Shown: one piece after another, positions 51,167-63,772 of the stretch
Position numbering within the stretch: position 1 is the stretch's first letter
How the letters are laid out: each line of letters starts with the position of its first letter
Assembly (NCBI RefSeq): GCF_900324485.2
Contig: NC_046655.1
Location: 11,856,071-11,920,070 of the forward strand
DNA from: Mastacembelus armatus
Taxonomy: Eukaryota > Chordata > Actinopteri > Synbranchiformes > Mastacembelidae
Direction: 5' to 3'
DNA: 64,000 nt
Made by a program: the position numbers and the translations under genes
Notes under the pieces: model-generated
Database searches by the model: none
What the model was told of the DNA's origin: nothing
Seen by the model: only the letters and a program-made list of their open reading frames with translations

Positions 51167-53081
51167 TCCCACTCAGCACGCTCTCCGCTCCGCTCACACG
51201 GCGTCATAATATCTAAAATGCAAATTATTGCAAAGCGCTAATTGAGCAGAGAGCGCATCACTCAGTCGCAATGCACCTGCAAGGGTTACACCCATCACTG
51301 CTGCATAGGCCAGTTACTGGACTTTGTCCCCAGGCGCAGAGTGATACTGTGTTCGCTGCCCTAACATGCATGTTTCCTTTAGGTCTAATAGAGATCTCCA
51401 CCGTGGACCGAGGAGTGATCAGCTTGTTCGGAGTGCGGAGTGAGCTGTTTGTCGCAATGAACAGCAGGGGAAGGTTATACGGAACGGTACGTTTGTGCGC
51501 AACTCCAGAGCCGCACGCACGCAGGCACGCACGCACGCACACACACACTGCTCAGTGTAAGATGAGTTCTGCTGGGTTTATTAGCACTGTTGTGTTATTA
51601 ATATGCTCTGATGATAGGGGCTTTCACAGTGAGGTCGAAGGAGGAGTCCCACTGGAGAATGTTTTAACACTCAGATCCTCTGCTCAGTGTCCGAATCTGT
51701 CAGGGGCAGTATCATCACATCCTTCAGTGAAGTAAAAACAGCAATACTACACTATTAAAGTACTTTGCTACAAGTAAAAGTGCTGCAATCAGAAAAAAAA
51801 GTACTAGTGTGTAGTTTTGTTATTGATGATGACTTATGCAAGCAGACTAGTCAAAGGGACCACCCTCTAATTGATATATATTTGGGTATTTAAACATTCA
51901 ACTACACTTTATAAAATAAATAAGGATTTTATGCACCTGCTAAGTAACTAGTGGAATTAAAAGTATGATTCCCTTAGGGAAAACAGAAGCACACAGCAAC
52001 ATAAAACAGAAATCTTAAAGTAAAGTACAAATCATCACAAATCATTGAGAACAAGGGAAGGATACATTTACAGTAAGACTTACTGTTTAATGTCTTTGAA
52101 CACAAATAAGAAGCAAGTGTCTATGCAAAATTCATATTTTTGCACTGGGCCATTTACCAAAAACACTATTAAAAAGGCTAGCTATCAAACTGTGAAATAT
52201 TGAAGAATTACGTAAATTCATACTCTCCCATTTATATCACAAAAAATTGTTTCAAGTAATAATTTTGACACTTTTAGACCTTTTTTTTTAAGTTTAGTTT
52301 CTGTATGTCTGTTTATCAACATTATCTGATTTCCTTTAAAAGGTTTGGTAGAAAATTATGTTTCTAAGGATAAAGTATCAGTTTAGACCTGAGTATTGTA
52401 TTTTCTTCACTGCATTAATCTGAGAGTCTTCCTTACTTTGCCAATGCAAATGTATTAATACGAAATTCAATCAACAAATAAATCATGATGTATTATTATT
52501 CTATTACTTATACCCCATAGTTTATAAAGTATTTAAATTTACAATGTGCCCACTTTGCTAGATGCAACATAAAAGTAATACTTATACATTAATAAGCTGT
52601 GCTGCTGGATAATTAATGTTTTTACATTTTGATTCTCATACTTCTGTGCCGTTACCTGTCAGAGTGTTTCTACACCATGGTAAAGTTTCTTTTGCTTAAA
52701 TAAAAGATCTGAGTACCTGATCCATCCATTATCTATAGCAGCTTATTCCTATTTAGGGTCACAGGATCTGCTGGAGCCGACTGATTGGCACTAGTATATT
52801 TCAATACAAAGCTCTAAATTAATGATTGTAATGAAGCATCTGAAACTGTATCAGTCTGACTGATTTACTGACTGTCTTTCTCTTTTTGGGTCTTTTTTTT
52901 TAAGAGATTCTTTGGAGATGAGTGCAAGTTCAAGGAGACTTTGCTGCCCAACAACTACAACGCCTATGAGTCTTTTGTTTACAAGGGCTACTACATCGGC
53001 CTCAGCAAGCATGGCCGCGTAAAGCGAGGCAACAAGGCCACCACCGCCATGACTGTCACACATTTCCTCCCGCGACTATGA
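50522..53081 (+). CDS. fgf6: fibroblast growth factor 6
   Basis: Secreted heparin-binding FGF of the FGF4/5/6 group, acting through FGF receptors and mainly expressed in muscle. Three exons, as in the family: 50522-50864, 51383-51486, 52905-53081, total 207 aa (human 208). It opens [17 protein letters not shown] with a hydrophobic signal segment to about residue 37, then a sequon pair in NRTNAT. The beta-trefoil core is clear: [59 protein letters not shown] and [11 protein letters not shown] with the heparin-binding basic cluster, ending THFLPRL. The next gene on the same strand is fgf23, a pairing conserved across vertebrates. An open frame in another register overlaps the start codon (50233-50655). 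Fish may have two fgf6 genes; I do not assign a or b. Confidence 0.97.
51125..51164. repeat. CA dinucleotide microsatellite in fgf6 intron 1
   Basis: About 19 CA units in intron 1 of fgf6. A second short CGCA/CACA tract follows exon 2 at 51516-51550. Confidence 0.95.
52724..52785 (-). repeat. L2-like tail, reverse orientation, in fgf6 intron 2
   Basis: 'ccatccattatctatagcag' and 'gggtcacaggatctgctgga' are the reverse complement of the tail at 6181-6303, 120 bases before fgf6 exon 3. Confidence 0.6.
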
Positions 53082-56000
53082 GAGAAACTGGCAATAAATC
53101 AGTAATTTGCACATGTGGATGTTCTTCCAGGTAATATAGAAATGCATAGTCATGATACACACCTATGGACTGCAAAAGAAAACACAAATATTTATTCTGT
53201 TTATATATATGTATATTTGGATAGCTATCTTTGTATATGTATGCCATACTGTGCTGCTTATTGTTTTTATGGACAGGGAGAGTTGGAGCCTTTCCCTGTT
53301 TCATTTTACCTTGGTGCTTGCTGTAACTGAACTATGTGTCACTTCCTTTTTTGAGATGGAGGATGAGCTATATCATGTGCTTTTAAAGAGTGAAATGAAT
53401 ACTTTTTATTACCTCAAAGTACCACTTTACTAGATTATGGGATGCATGGAGTTCTGCTCAAATATCTGCTAAGTTTATCATTTATTTAAAATGTTTGAGC
53501 GCTTCTTGACTCCCTGCTCGATTATAGATATCTGGCAGAGGGGGAAATTTAAATGCACTACCTTTGCTGCACGATTTAAAGGTGCCTTGATGTTCCCACT
53601 TGTGGCCCCCTTAAACTTGCATGTAAGAGACACCCGCTGGAGTCAGAAATAGGGCTGACACTCCGGAGATGGCCTCAGGAGGGAGGGGGGTTGACTAACT
53701 CTGGTTTATTTTCTTTTCTGTAATTAGATCGATTAAGTAATGTACAATCTGTGTTTGAGACCAGAGAGTGGTCAGCCATAGAGATTGGCACAAGTCCAGA
53801 GGTTGGACTGTGTGGCGTTGCCAGCAAATAAACAGGGTGGAATACATATCTATCCGAGCATGGAGAAAAATGTTATTTTGACCTGGCTTGCATCTGCACA
53901 AGAATCGACTGAATAGAAAGAGCGCAGAGTAGAAATGTAACTGCACATTGTCTCGGACAGAGCTCATTCAGTAAAGTGGGATGCTGTTTTTGAAACACAA
54001 AGCTTTAGCTGCTGTTGAAAATGATGTCTATTGGCCATGAAACCACTACTGATAAATAATGTAAATAGTTGCAAATGTAAAAAAGAAGAATTCAGGAGCT
54101 TTTTATGCTGCTTTGTCATAGTTGCCTGAACAAGGCAAAAAGAGTTCAGGTTGCACATTGAACCACAGAGGATGGTGCCTAAATGCTTTGGTAAGAACGG
54201 TGCCCTCGTGTTTGTTTCTTCACTTAATTTATCTTTGTGTGTTCGACAGAGTATGTGCGTGCCCTGTGCCATTTCCCTGCTTGCCTGTGTGCTCTGCAGC
54301 AGCACTGCAGTGGCAGTGAGGTGTAGGGAGCTGGAGGCAGGTAGTTTTCAATGCAATAATGAACCAGTCAATGGTGTGCCCCAAAGAACTAAAGGACAGT
54401 GCAGGTTGTGGTCTGGATGCATACTATAAGATATTTTTTACTCTGTTATCATCCCTGATGACTTTTAGATTTTGTTTTCAACATTTAAAGGCTAAAACAT
54501 CAACACAGAAGTCTGGAAAGTTAGTAAATGACCACACCTTTTTAGTGCATAGTAATGGAGAAGGTGTACATAGAAGCAGTTGGTTTACAAAGCTGAAGAG
54601 GTATCATGCTTTGCAGATTTACTGCTGGTATGTGGACCAGGGTCTTGTTACATTTTCCAAAGATGCTTTTTTTGCTTCCAGTAATTTCTGAGTTATATTT
54701 TATAGAGTGCATCCACCCGTTTCTGCAGCTGTTTACTTAAAAAAAACTGAAGCATGCTGCACCATCAGCCTCTTCCTGGTCCTTTGTGTAGGGAGGAAGC
54801 AGGACTATTTAAATCCAGGAAAGACATATCTGAGGGAGCCGGCCCGCTGTCTTTGTTGTTTGTTAAACCCTCTGCAGGAATGTGGATCTGTCAGGATGAC
54901 AGGCAGCCTCCCACATACCTGAGCAGCCCCCCCAAGCTCTATCACCCTCCCACCACCACCTCCATGATCCACCACCCACCACTGCTAGTCCCTTTTTCCC
55001 CTCACCCATTGCGGATGGGGACCTTGGGATTCCAGCTGTAACCCAGGAGCTTCCTCCTCTCCTTTCAGTCTTTTTTAGTTCAAGGTCAGAGACACAGACC
55101 AGCCTTGGCCCCAATGCTAGTGGTCAGGGTGGTCCGCAGCATGGGTCGGACTGTTTCCATGAGATAGGATTTAAAACCAACTGCATAAACCAACTTTATT
55201 GTAAAGCATGTTTAAGGACTATAAAATTTACAGACCCAATGACTCAAGAGTTGTTCTCCAACTGACAAAAACACAGCTCGTAATTTTCCCTGCTTTACAA
55301 TCTGCGATATTTCTGAAACCATCCTCCTTTACTCTCGGAATTTAGAGCTCCACCTCTTTAAAACGAAGCTCCTCCTCTGCCCTTTCTAAGTGCTTGTGCT
55401 GGGATATTTCTGTGGAGGGGACATCTGCAGAGTTAATGCAGTGTGTGAGGAGCAGGTAGAGAGCAGAATCACGTACAGCCTCACCTCTGCTGCTGCACTC
55501 CAACCCCACACTGACACCTCTCACCACATACTGACATCGTATCACCTGCTGCTCCACTTCTCTCTGCAGCGCACAGATCAATTTATAACAGTATTCTTCT
55601 CACAGAAAAATCTCTTACTCTTTTTCTTCTGAGTGCTGAGGCTACCGTGATGCAGAGCAGAGCAAATTCAGCTCAAAGTTTCTAAACTCAAAAAAACTTG
55701 TTGCTGTTGTAGATGAGGCTGCATGCAGTACCACTGATGTACATTTCTTGCTGGGAGTAACTCATCACCATTTTTGGCTGAAATCGTGAATGGAAAGCAA
55801 TTCACACGTTCAGCGTTTTCAGCTGAGGAAGGTGTGGAAATGAACTTTGCGCATGCACAGCAATGACCACTTCTCTTAGCCGCCTCACAGTCAAGATACA
55901 GGACGTCTCTATTAGCACCTTATGAATGACATCTTGTTCATAATTTAACCTAAAGAAATGAGTTTCCTCACAATTCTCTGTCAAAAAATAGAGCTGAGTG

Positions 56001-57790
56001 AAAGTTTGTGACTAAAACAAAAAGCCCACCTTTCAGCTTTGACCAAAAAAATATATATATATCCATATTTATTTGTCTTCCCTTTTTTTCCCTCATAGAT
56101 CAAATTTACATTAATTCAAGGTGAGGAATATCTTTTTTTCTAATCATGTTAATGTACAATCTGCATGCCTGTTCCCTTGGTTAGAGGTGTTTACTCCAAG
56201 TCTTTTTTTACTCCCATGATAAAAGGAGTGAGGCTTCACTCTATTCCTCCCATCTCTGTTCTCATATACCTCACCTTCTGCCTTAGTTTGGTTTGCAGAT
56301 GATTGTAAATTAAGAAGAAACAAATTCAGTTATTTGTTTCTGAAAACAGACAATGCTAAGTAAGGATATTAAAGTTTTTTCCTTTTATTTTTGTACGTAT
56401 GTGCTGTGCACAGCAGTCTACTGTATTCCTGAAATAACAATAAAAGTTTGTCTTTTTTTAACTGGTTTCTGTTTACTGTTCATTCTGAGTGAAGTTGGAT
56501 GAGACTGAGAAAGGGAAAAGTACTGAGATCCCTTTAATAAAAAGGTCAATACAACAATATGAATATACTCCATTACAAGTAAACATCCTCAAATGCTGGA
56601 AATACAAAGGTATTATCAACAAAATGTAATGTATTTAAATTAAAGGTTCTCAATCTGCAGAAAAATGTGCCTGTGACTAATATGTTATTGTAATTTACAT
56701 CAATACTAATGCATCAGTGTCTAAATGGGATTTTACTGTTGTAGCTGGTTAAGGTACAAAGCTATTTTTAACTTTATGTACAGTCTAGTCCAGTGGTTCC
56801 CAATACAGGGATCATGAAATCTGAGGGGCTTGAGCTAATAGATGAGGTTGGAACAGGAAAAGAAACATCTGCTAAAAACAAATGTGTGAGATAACGAATA
56901 CTTTTATCTCTAAATAGTGAAGACTTAATTAGCATAAAATGGAAATACTCCACTAAAGTACCTCAAAGTTGTCCTAAATACACAAATGTACTCAGTTACT
57001 TTGCACTATTGGTATTTAGAGTGGTTTATGCATAACTTTTCTATGTGTGTTATAAATGTGCAAGATTTAACTACTCTAATTTATCTTTTTATTCCCGCAA
57101 TTGGAGGCGCATAGGTTGTCATCCCCTGCAGAAAAGTTCCATTTTTTTTCAAGTGAAGAGGAAATATTTTAGTAACGAGCTCAGGAACAAAAAACTATTC
57201 CTTAGACTGTTGTGTTCTGTGCTGAAACCCCAGCATCTAAAAATACAGTTTTGCCACCTGGATGGACAGTAACGTTCTAGAAAAGCAGTGAAAACTACAC
57301 CGCATAAGGGAGTGGCTCCCTCTGCTGGTGACATGTAGAAATGACGTGTTAGGCAGGTGCGCAGGAGCAGCAACGTTAAGTTCAAACTACGACGGGACGT
57401 CACTGTAAAACTGAAATACTGAGAACTCTTTGATCCGAATTTAGCTTAGTTTGCAAAAAACTTAATTTAACTATGCACAACTAAAAACCGCTGTACATTT
57501 AGTCTCGGCCTGATTAAAGAATCATTCTCAACATGTTACTCTTCCTTTTTCTGTTGTATTGCTCAATAAACCAGCCCTAAAATAACCGGACCCAGTGCAC
57601 AGTGATTAATGTTTAAGGTGGATGAGTTAAGACGTGTCACCAAAAATAAGTGTCCTGTTGTCTGACCGAGAGCATCGGGATAAACAGACAGAGGTGGATG
57701 TGGCCCTTCCGCTCCAGGAAACCCGCACATCTGCTTTGGGGGCGAGTTTCTTTTTTTACGCAATGGATGTGAGCAGGAGTGGCGCTCAGG
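53082..57790. other. fgf6-fgf23 intergenic region
   Basis: Starts with the fgf6 3' UTR, then about 4.5 kb without recognisable genes. A CTCF-like motif lies at 57315. Open frames near 54863-55114 and 55342-55581 resemble no family I know. Confidence 0.5.
57315..57328 (-). promoter_or_regulatory. CTCF-like motif upstream of fgf23
   Basis: On the minus strand CCAGCAGAGGGAGC matches 13 of 14 positions of CCASYAGRKGGCRS. With the plus-strand motif at 38817 it forms a convergent pair around fgf6. Inference only. Confidence 0.35.
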
Positions 57791-57795
57791 GGACT

Positions 57796-57803
57796 TTAAA
57801 TAG
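57796..57803 (+). promoter_or_regulatory. TATA-like box of fgf23
   Basis: TTTAAATA lies 82-89 bases before the start codon, a plausible place for a TATA element with a short 5' UTR. Confidence 0.4.
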
Positions 57804-57884
57804 GAACTGTCTTCAAACTTTGGGACAACAGAGCATCTGAAAACCTTCAGCAACTAGCAGTGGAAACCACCAGCTTGTTCCAGG

Positions 57885-59267
57885 ATGTACCTCAACAATA
57901 GACTGGGGATGAGGGACACTGTCCTGGCGCTCTTACTCGCTGTCCTCCAGGGACTACGTCTTGGAGAAACGGTCCCGAACCCGTCACCCCTGGTTGGATC
58001 CAACTGGGGGAACCCGAGGAGATATGTTCACCTGCAGACATCCACAGACTTCAACAACTTCTACTTGGAGATCAGATTAGACGGCACTGTGCGCAAGACG
58101 ACAATCAGGAGTCCATACAGTAAGTCGTTTGCAATTTTTTTTCTGGGTTACTTATTCCAGCGTGAAAAACGAAAGATCTGTTTTAAATCTCTGATGCTCA
58201 TTGTTGCTTCTTCCTCACAGGTGTGATTTTGCTGAAAGCTGAAACAAGGGAGCGCATCGCCATCCTCGGCGTCAAAAGCAGCCGCTACCTGTGCATGGAC
58301 CTGGAGGGCAACCCGTTCAGTTCTGTAAGTTTACTTCGCTGTTACTTTAACTAACCTCTGCACGTTCCCTAAACCTTTCGTTTTGACGTCCTCTTGAAAA
58401 ACAAAACTTTCTTGGAGACGTTCATAAACATGCTGCTATGAACTGAATCAACCTTTCAGTGTTCATATTTGACACCACTGAGGGTTTTACGCATAGACTT
58501 TACGTTTTACGCAAATTTACGCTTAAAATTCGCCGCAACTAAATGTCTAAACATTAATCTAATCGATGAATGCATTTGGTCATGGTTTCATTTACGTCCA
58601 GTGAACAGAGTAATGGGGGGGGGGGGGGGGGTTATTTTACTTGGTCTTTTAAAAAGTAGTCATAAACCTAAAGTGGACATGTTCAGTGCAGCAGCCTATT
58701 TGGAGGTGATTACGCAGATACCGTGAACAGATTTTAACTTCTGATATCTGGAAAAAAACTGATATTTCCAGCTGTAGTTTAATTTCCACCTCCTGTCCTC
58801 AGCCCATCTGCCTCAGAGACGAATGTCTGTTCAACCACAAGCTTCTGGAGAACAACCGGGACGTGTATTACTCCAGCCGGACCGGCATCCTGTTCAACCT
58901 AGAGGGCTCCCGACAGGTGTTCTCAGCGGGCCAGAACCTGCCGCAGACCTCCCTCTTTCTGCCCAAAAAGAACACGGTGCCGCTGGAGCGCCTCCTGCTG
59001 CACAGGGAGAAGAGGAACCAGGTGGTGGACCCCACAGACCCTCACAAGGTCTACTTCGGGCAGACCGAGGAGGGCTCAGATTCCCGGGCTGTGCCGGAGG
59101 ACGACGCCGACTTGGAGGTGGAGGTAGAGGTGGAGGCAGAGGTGGAGGCCGGAGACGAAGGGGGCAACGTGTCCCGGGAGACGCCGGTGGCTCCGTCCAT
59201 CCATGACCCCTGGAACGTGCACTCGTTGAATGGGGCCAGTCCCCGGAGCACCGGGACCATGGGTTGA
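57885..59267 (+). CDS. fgf23: fibroblast growth factor 23
   Basis: Endocrine FGF that lowers phosphate and vitamin D activation through FGFR with alpha-Klotho. Three exons: 57885-58119, 58221-58324, 58803-59267, giving 267 aa (human 251). A hydrophobic signal segment (MRDTVLALLLAVLQGL) follows the first Met; a second ATG at 57912 would serve as well. Core matches: SPLVGSNWG, SRYLCMDLEGNPF and DECLFNHKLLENNRDVYYSS. A furin-type site REKR at 181-184 stands where human FGF23 is cut after its RXXR at 176-179. The tail contains an acidic Val-Glu repeat (about 217-229) and DPWNV (248-252), comparable to the Klotho-binding DPLNV. Position between fgf6 and tigar confirms it. Intron 2 holds a run of 17 G. 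Confidence 0.96.
58615..58631. repeat. 17-base G run in fgf23 intron 2
   Basis: Uninterrupted G tract on the transcribed-sense strand, 171 bases before exon 3. Able in principle to form a G-quadruplex. Confidence 0.95.
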
Positions 59268-61383
59268 TCTTAGTCCTGACTGACATGAGTGTTGCAAAAT
59301 AAGTGCGCGCTCGCTTTAACTTACTGTTGAGTCCAGGTTAAACCGTGTAGTTTAAATAAATAAATATAAAACAGACTATTTTGAAAAAACGGGACAAGCG
59401 ACCATTCAGGTTAATCCTTCTTTTCACACTGACTTAATATCTTTTCTGTCATTCAGCAAACAGTGCGTTTATACACTGAATGTACAAAATATTAGCCTTG
59501 ACTTGCAGCCCCTTTTTGCACATTTTACAGCGTAAATGTTGCGTTTTGCCAAGATTCAGCTGATCAATAACATATTTTGCACATTCACAAGCAGGTTTGA
59601 GCTTAAATGATAATCTGGATACTGGGACTTCACCACACCCCTAAATCTAAATATTTCTGATTACTGTTGCCCTCAGAAACATTTACTAGCCCAACAAATT
59701 ACTAAAAAGAAAATCCAAGCTGAATGGTCCAAGCCAATTTCCCCTCCACATCCATTATAATTAGTTGGCTTCCTCTGACAGTGAGCTATAGTTAAGTGCT
59801 AAATGACAGTAAAGTTAGACTTTCTCACTGATGCAAATTGAAGATTTCTCTGAAGAAATCTGGACAAATCCTTTATATGGACAAAGCATGTCTTACTTTT
59901 TTGTGGTCTCTTCTCATAAGGTTTTACAGCTGGTCTGAGAAACCCACATTTCAAAGTTATACTGACAGAGGACAGATGTTAAGACAGAAGCCGAACTTAG
60001 TCACTGTGCATAAGTGAAGGCTCCGTCTACTGATGTGAAACTCAGGCATGATTTAAAACAACAATATACATAAGAATATACTCAAGTTGCATTTATTAGA
60101 GTTCAGTTTAACCTATATTTTAATGTTCTATGAGTTGGAAAATGAAAGATTTTATTGTTAGATGTTAAAATTAGAACCGCAAACTACATATTATTACAAT
60201 CACTTACAGTATTTATTGTGCTAATGTTTCTGTTGTTTCCTAACTTCTTTTCAACCAATAATCCAGCCTAATTCTTGACTTGAAAGAGTATAGCTACCTT
60301 CACAGAGCAGTGATCTCGATATCAAATCTGAACTTTTGCAATGTGATTTTTCAGGTGCTGGCCACCACCAGCAAACACGAAAACCGGTATCGAAGAGTAT
60401 TTATTTATTTAAATCCATTCCTTTATTGTTATTTATGGTATTTATAACAATGCTCTACAAGTAAATGTACATAACAGAAAACATGGTTGTCTTTGAATGT
60501 ATCAGTTGGAGATTTGGATGGAGTGTTGCTTGAATTTGGGACAATAAACTATAAACTAATAAAAGACTCAGTGTTGTGTCATTCTATGCGAAACCACATT
60601 GGAGTCAATTCACCTAAAAATACACGTTAGTGCCCTTTTTCATTTTACTGTTAAACTGATCAGTATTGTCCATTAACCTTCGACCTGTAACATGACTGAT
60701 GTCATCTGACATCACAGAAGTAAAATCAGCAGCACCATTGTACCACAGGAGACCATAAAATACACTAATTTAAAGACCTGTCAGTGTGTACTAATTCGTG
60801 GACATCACACTTAGTAGTGATGAAAGAAACTCCAAAATTCACTGCATAAATGCTCAGAAACACAGCAACATACACACATCTTCTTTCACTGTTACGTTTT
60901 GTTCTGTATCAGAATAGTAAAAGTTCATCTGTTTTGGATTTTCTATTTCCTGTTACTTTTTAAACATAAACTCAACAAAGAGCCAGTGTTGTCATCTTAT
61001 ATTGCACAAGTAAAATGAGCAGCACCACAGTTGCAACAAAGAAGCTACATTGACTTGAAATGCCACATCTTCTGACAGTGCTCAATAATGCATTAAATAA
61101 ATTAGACTTTGGGATAATATGGTAAAAGATTAAAATTGCTGTCCTTACTGGCCTACAGCTGGAAGGAGGATGAAATGTTTTGATGTTTTGATAGTACAGT
61201 ACAGTTATTCTGACTACAGATCCACAGCAGAATGCTATTGATTACTGAGAAAACATAAACTACCCTGTATGTTGTTATATTTAGTTACCTGTGGTAACTG
61301 TGAGGTCTCACTCTCATTTATGATAGTTCCATAAGCAGCTACATACCACACAAATACTTCTATCCCCTTTCTTTCTGTCTACA
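59268..61383. other. fgf23-tigar 3' interval
   Basis: The two genes face each other. AATAAA signals near 59356 and 60543 could end fgf23 transcripts. Two related blocks of about 30 bases ('gaagtaaaatcagcagcacc' near 60717 and 'caagtaaaatgagcagcacc' near 61006) suggest a small local duplication. No additional gene seen. Confidence 0.5.
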
Positions 61384-63772
61384 CTACTGCACAGCCGTGG
61401 GCTTTTCCAGGTGGTCCTTTCTGTTGGTAAAAATGCACCGAGCATTGGAGAGGACTGGGCCGGACTTGGACTGGTTCAGAGTGAGAATAAAGCGGCTGAT
61501 GCCCGTGTTCGGACAGGGAGAAAACAGATGTGACATCTTCACCCCTGCAGGGAGAGAGCAGTTTACGTCCTCTACAAGGTGCCTGACAGCTACACGGATG
61601 TAGGCGCCGTGGCTTACGACCAGAGCATGGACCAACACTCCCTGCAGACCTTCGTCAGCTGAACCACCAGAAGCGAGGTCTGAGGCAGGAGTCCCATTTG
61701 CAGCTGCTGATGCTCCAGCAGAGGCATCCGGTCCTGACCAGCCGTATTCATCCAACAACTGCTTGAAAAGGACTTTGAGGAATTTTTTGAAACGCAGCTT
61801 CACCTGAAAGCAAGGTGACAATAAGCCGGAGCTATGAGGTGAAGGACAAATCGAAATGTTTCCTCAACACCAGCAGGTTTGAGAACAGGGAATGACTTAG
61901 AGCCAAAACTGTCTTTCTGGTTATTCATCAGTAATGGTTTTCATATCTGTTTTCTAGCATTTTTTATGAGAAATAAAGAAAACAATCAGCAGATTAATTA
62001 ATGAAAAAAGCCATAGTGCCTCCAGACAACTGAGGCAAGTTAGAACGGCAGCAAATGTTAGTACACATTTTGCACTGTAGTAATAACTATCTCCACATCT
62101 GGTGATTTTTAGATAAACTGAAAGATGAAATGCTCCTTTATGTATGAGGAAAATCACCTATGTCTTAGGCTAATATAAAACTCAAATAACACAATAATAC
62201 CTAGTCAGGAAGCAAGAACAAAATCTGTGTCACAGATAAGGTGCCAGCCATAAACTGCAAAATCCCCGGGTCAAGTCTAAATTAATTTGCATCAATATGC
62301 CTTTGAGTTGCCATAACAGGAAATATCACAAGTATTACTCAGTACATTAGAACAAATATCCCAGGAAGCCATGAAAGAAAGACAGTGTGCCAGCATGCAC
62401 AGCACACGGACCCTTGAACTAAAGCAGCTAAATGATATGAAATGATCATCTGAAATTATTATATTATTATACATTTCTGTCAAACAGGAAAGACACTATG
62501 CAACTATTTCCTGGCTTGTTTACAGGTTACTCAGAAAAAGTAATCTTGCAATGAACAATAAGCTGTTATCTGACCAGAAACTCAGTTTTAAAATACCTAC
62601 AATTTTTAAACTGCAATGCCTAACAGTGATCACCAGATAGCGCTGTTGTACAAGCAATACTCTCCTGACCTTGAAGTTTCAGGTTTCTGTTTTCAAAGTT
62701 TAGTGACTAAATCTCAATTGGGATTTGGACTCTGACTCACCTGGTCTAAAGTTTCTCCTCCAGGTGGTGTGTAGTCACGACATGATTGGCCAGCAGCATT
62801 GGCCATGTTCTTCAGATCTTCTTTGGGACGCCCTTCAGCAATGCCAAAACCCTGAATAAACAACAAAACCACAATTTAGAGCTCAGGTAGAAACTATTGT
62901 ACTACTAAATATAAAGTTAAGATATTTGGAAGCAGATATAAAGATGACAGATTTACCCTCTCCCTGAGTAACGGCTCCAAAACCATCTCCATGCCCGAAC
63001 AGTGAGTGTTGTTCCTCATAATTATTTCAGCTGTCTGAGGGAGGAAACATCATCTAGAAATTAGTGATTCAACATTTGTATGTACCAAAAGAATCTGCCA
63101 TAGTCCGACTAAAAATCATGAATGAGACAGGACAAGTGAGTCAAAAAAAAACCACAGACTCATGAATGGTCAAACAACTATTTCATAAGTGGAAATCATT
63201 TATATGCATCCAGTTGTCGATTAAACAGTGAGTAGTGGCAACTATTTGAATTTTCCGAATTTGTTCTGCAACACTTCCTGCAAGCTAAATGTAGGATGAA
63301 CAGAGGTGAAAATGTAGGACACAAGCTTTTGAGGTTAGGTCTGGCATTATTCTGTCAACACAAAAAGATCAAAGGTGTTAGTGTGTCTGTGTCACCTGAT
63401 CTGTGTCTGATATCCAGAAACCCAACTATACAACCCAAACTCTGAACGAATGAGTCTGTCTCACCTGCACAGCTCGCTGTAGGTCGCTGACAAACACACA
63501 GTTGAAGGTGGTGTCTTTGAGATAGCGTCCTGCAGCCTCACCCTGCTGCACACCCGTCTCTGACAGCAGCGTGTCCACACCTTGGCCTAAAAACACAAAA
63601 AACAGTTTTCAGTCTTAGTGATGCAGCATCAGCACAGTGACATTTACTAACTATTACTAAGACTAAATCATTCATCATTTTTTTAATTATACTACACAAT
63701 TCTTAAAGTATCTATCACAAATGAGAGTCTTTACCTTGCAGCAGCTTCTCTCTGTTGTACTGTGTTTCCCCA
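61384..63772 (-). CDS. tigar: TIGAR fructose-2,6-bisphosphatase, missing first exon
   Basis: Histidine-phosphatase-family enzyme that removes phosphate from fructose 2,6-bisphosphate and related sugars, shifting glucose toward the pentose phosphate pathway. Five exons from the right: 63735-63772, 63465-63586, 62957-63034, 62741-62851, 61384-61803. The first visible exon gives GETQYNREKLLQ, following the RHG that must end the preceding exon beyond 64000. Then QGVDTLLSETG, FVSDLQRA, LLRERGFGIAEG, TPPGGETLDQ, and in the last exon LVVSHGAY with the second catalytic His, SLPAGV and PNTGISRFIL. Phases agree. The last exon has an Ala/Ser/Gly-rich stretch (DASAGASAAANGTPASDLAS) before VVSHGAY. About 11 residues are missing at the N-terminus because of the window edge. 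Tail to tail with fgf23, as in human. Confidence 0.95.
61822..62740 (-). other. last intron of tigar
   Basis: AT-rich intron (61804-62740) with no recognisable repeat or nested gene. Confidence 0.5.

Noticed and set aside
55342-55581. 79-codon minus-strand frame between fgf6 and fgf23
   Set aside because: Reads somewhat protein-like but has no splice context and I recognise no family; not enough to call.
58894-59286. 130-codon minus-strand frame
   Set aside because: Antisense of fgf23 exon 3; Pro/Arg-rich because of the GGAGGT repeats.
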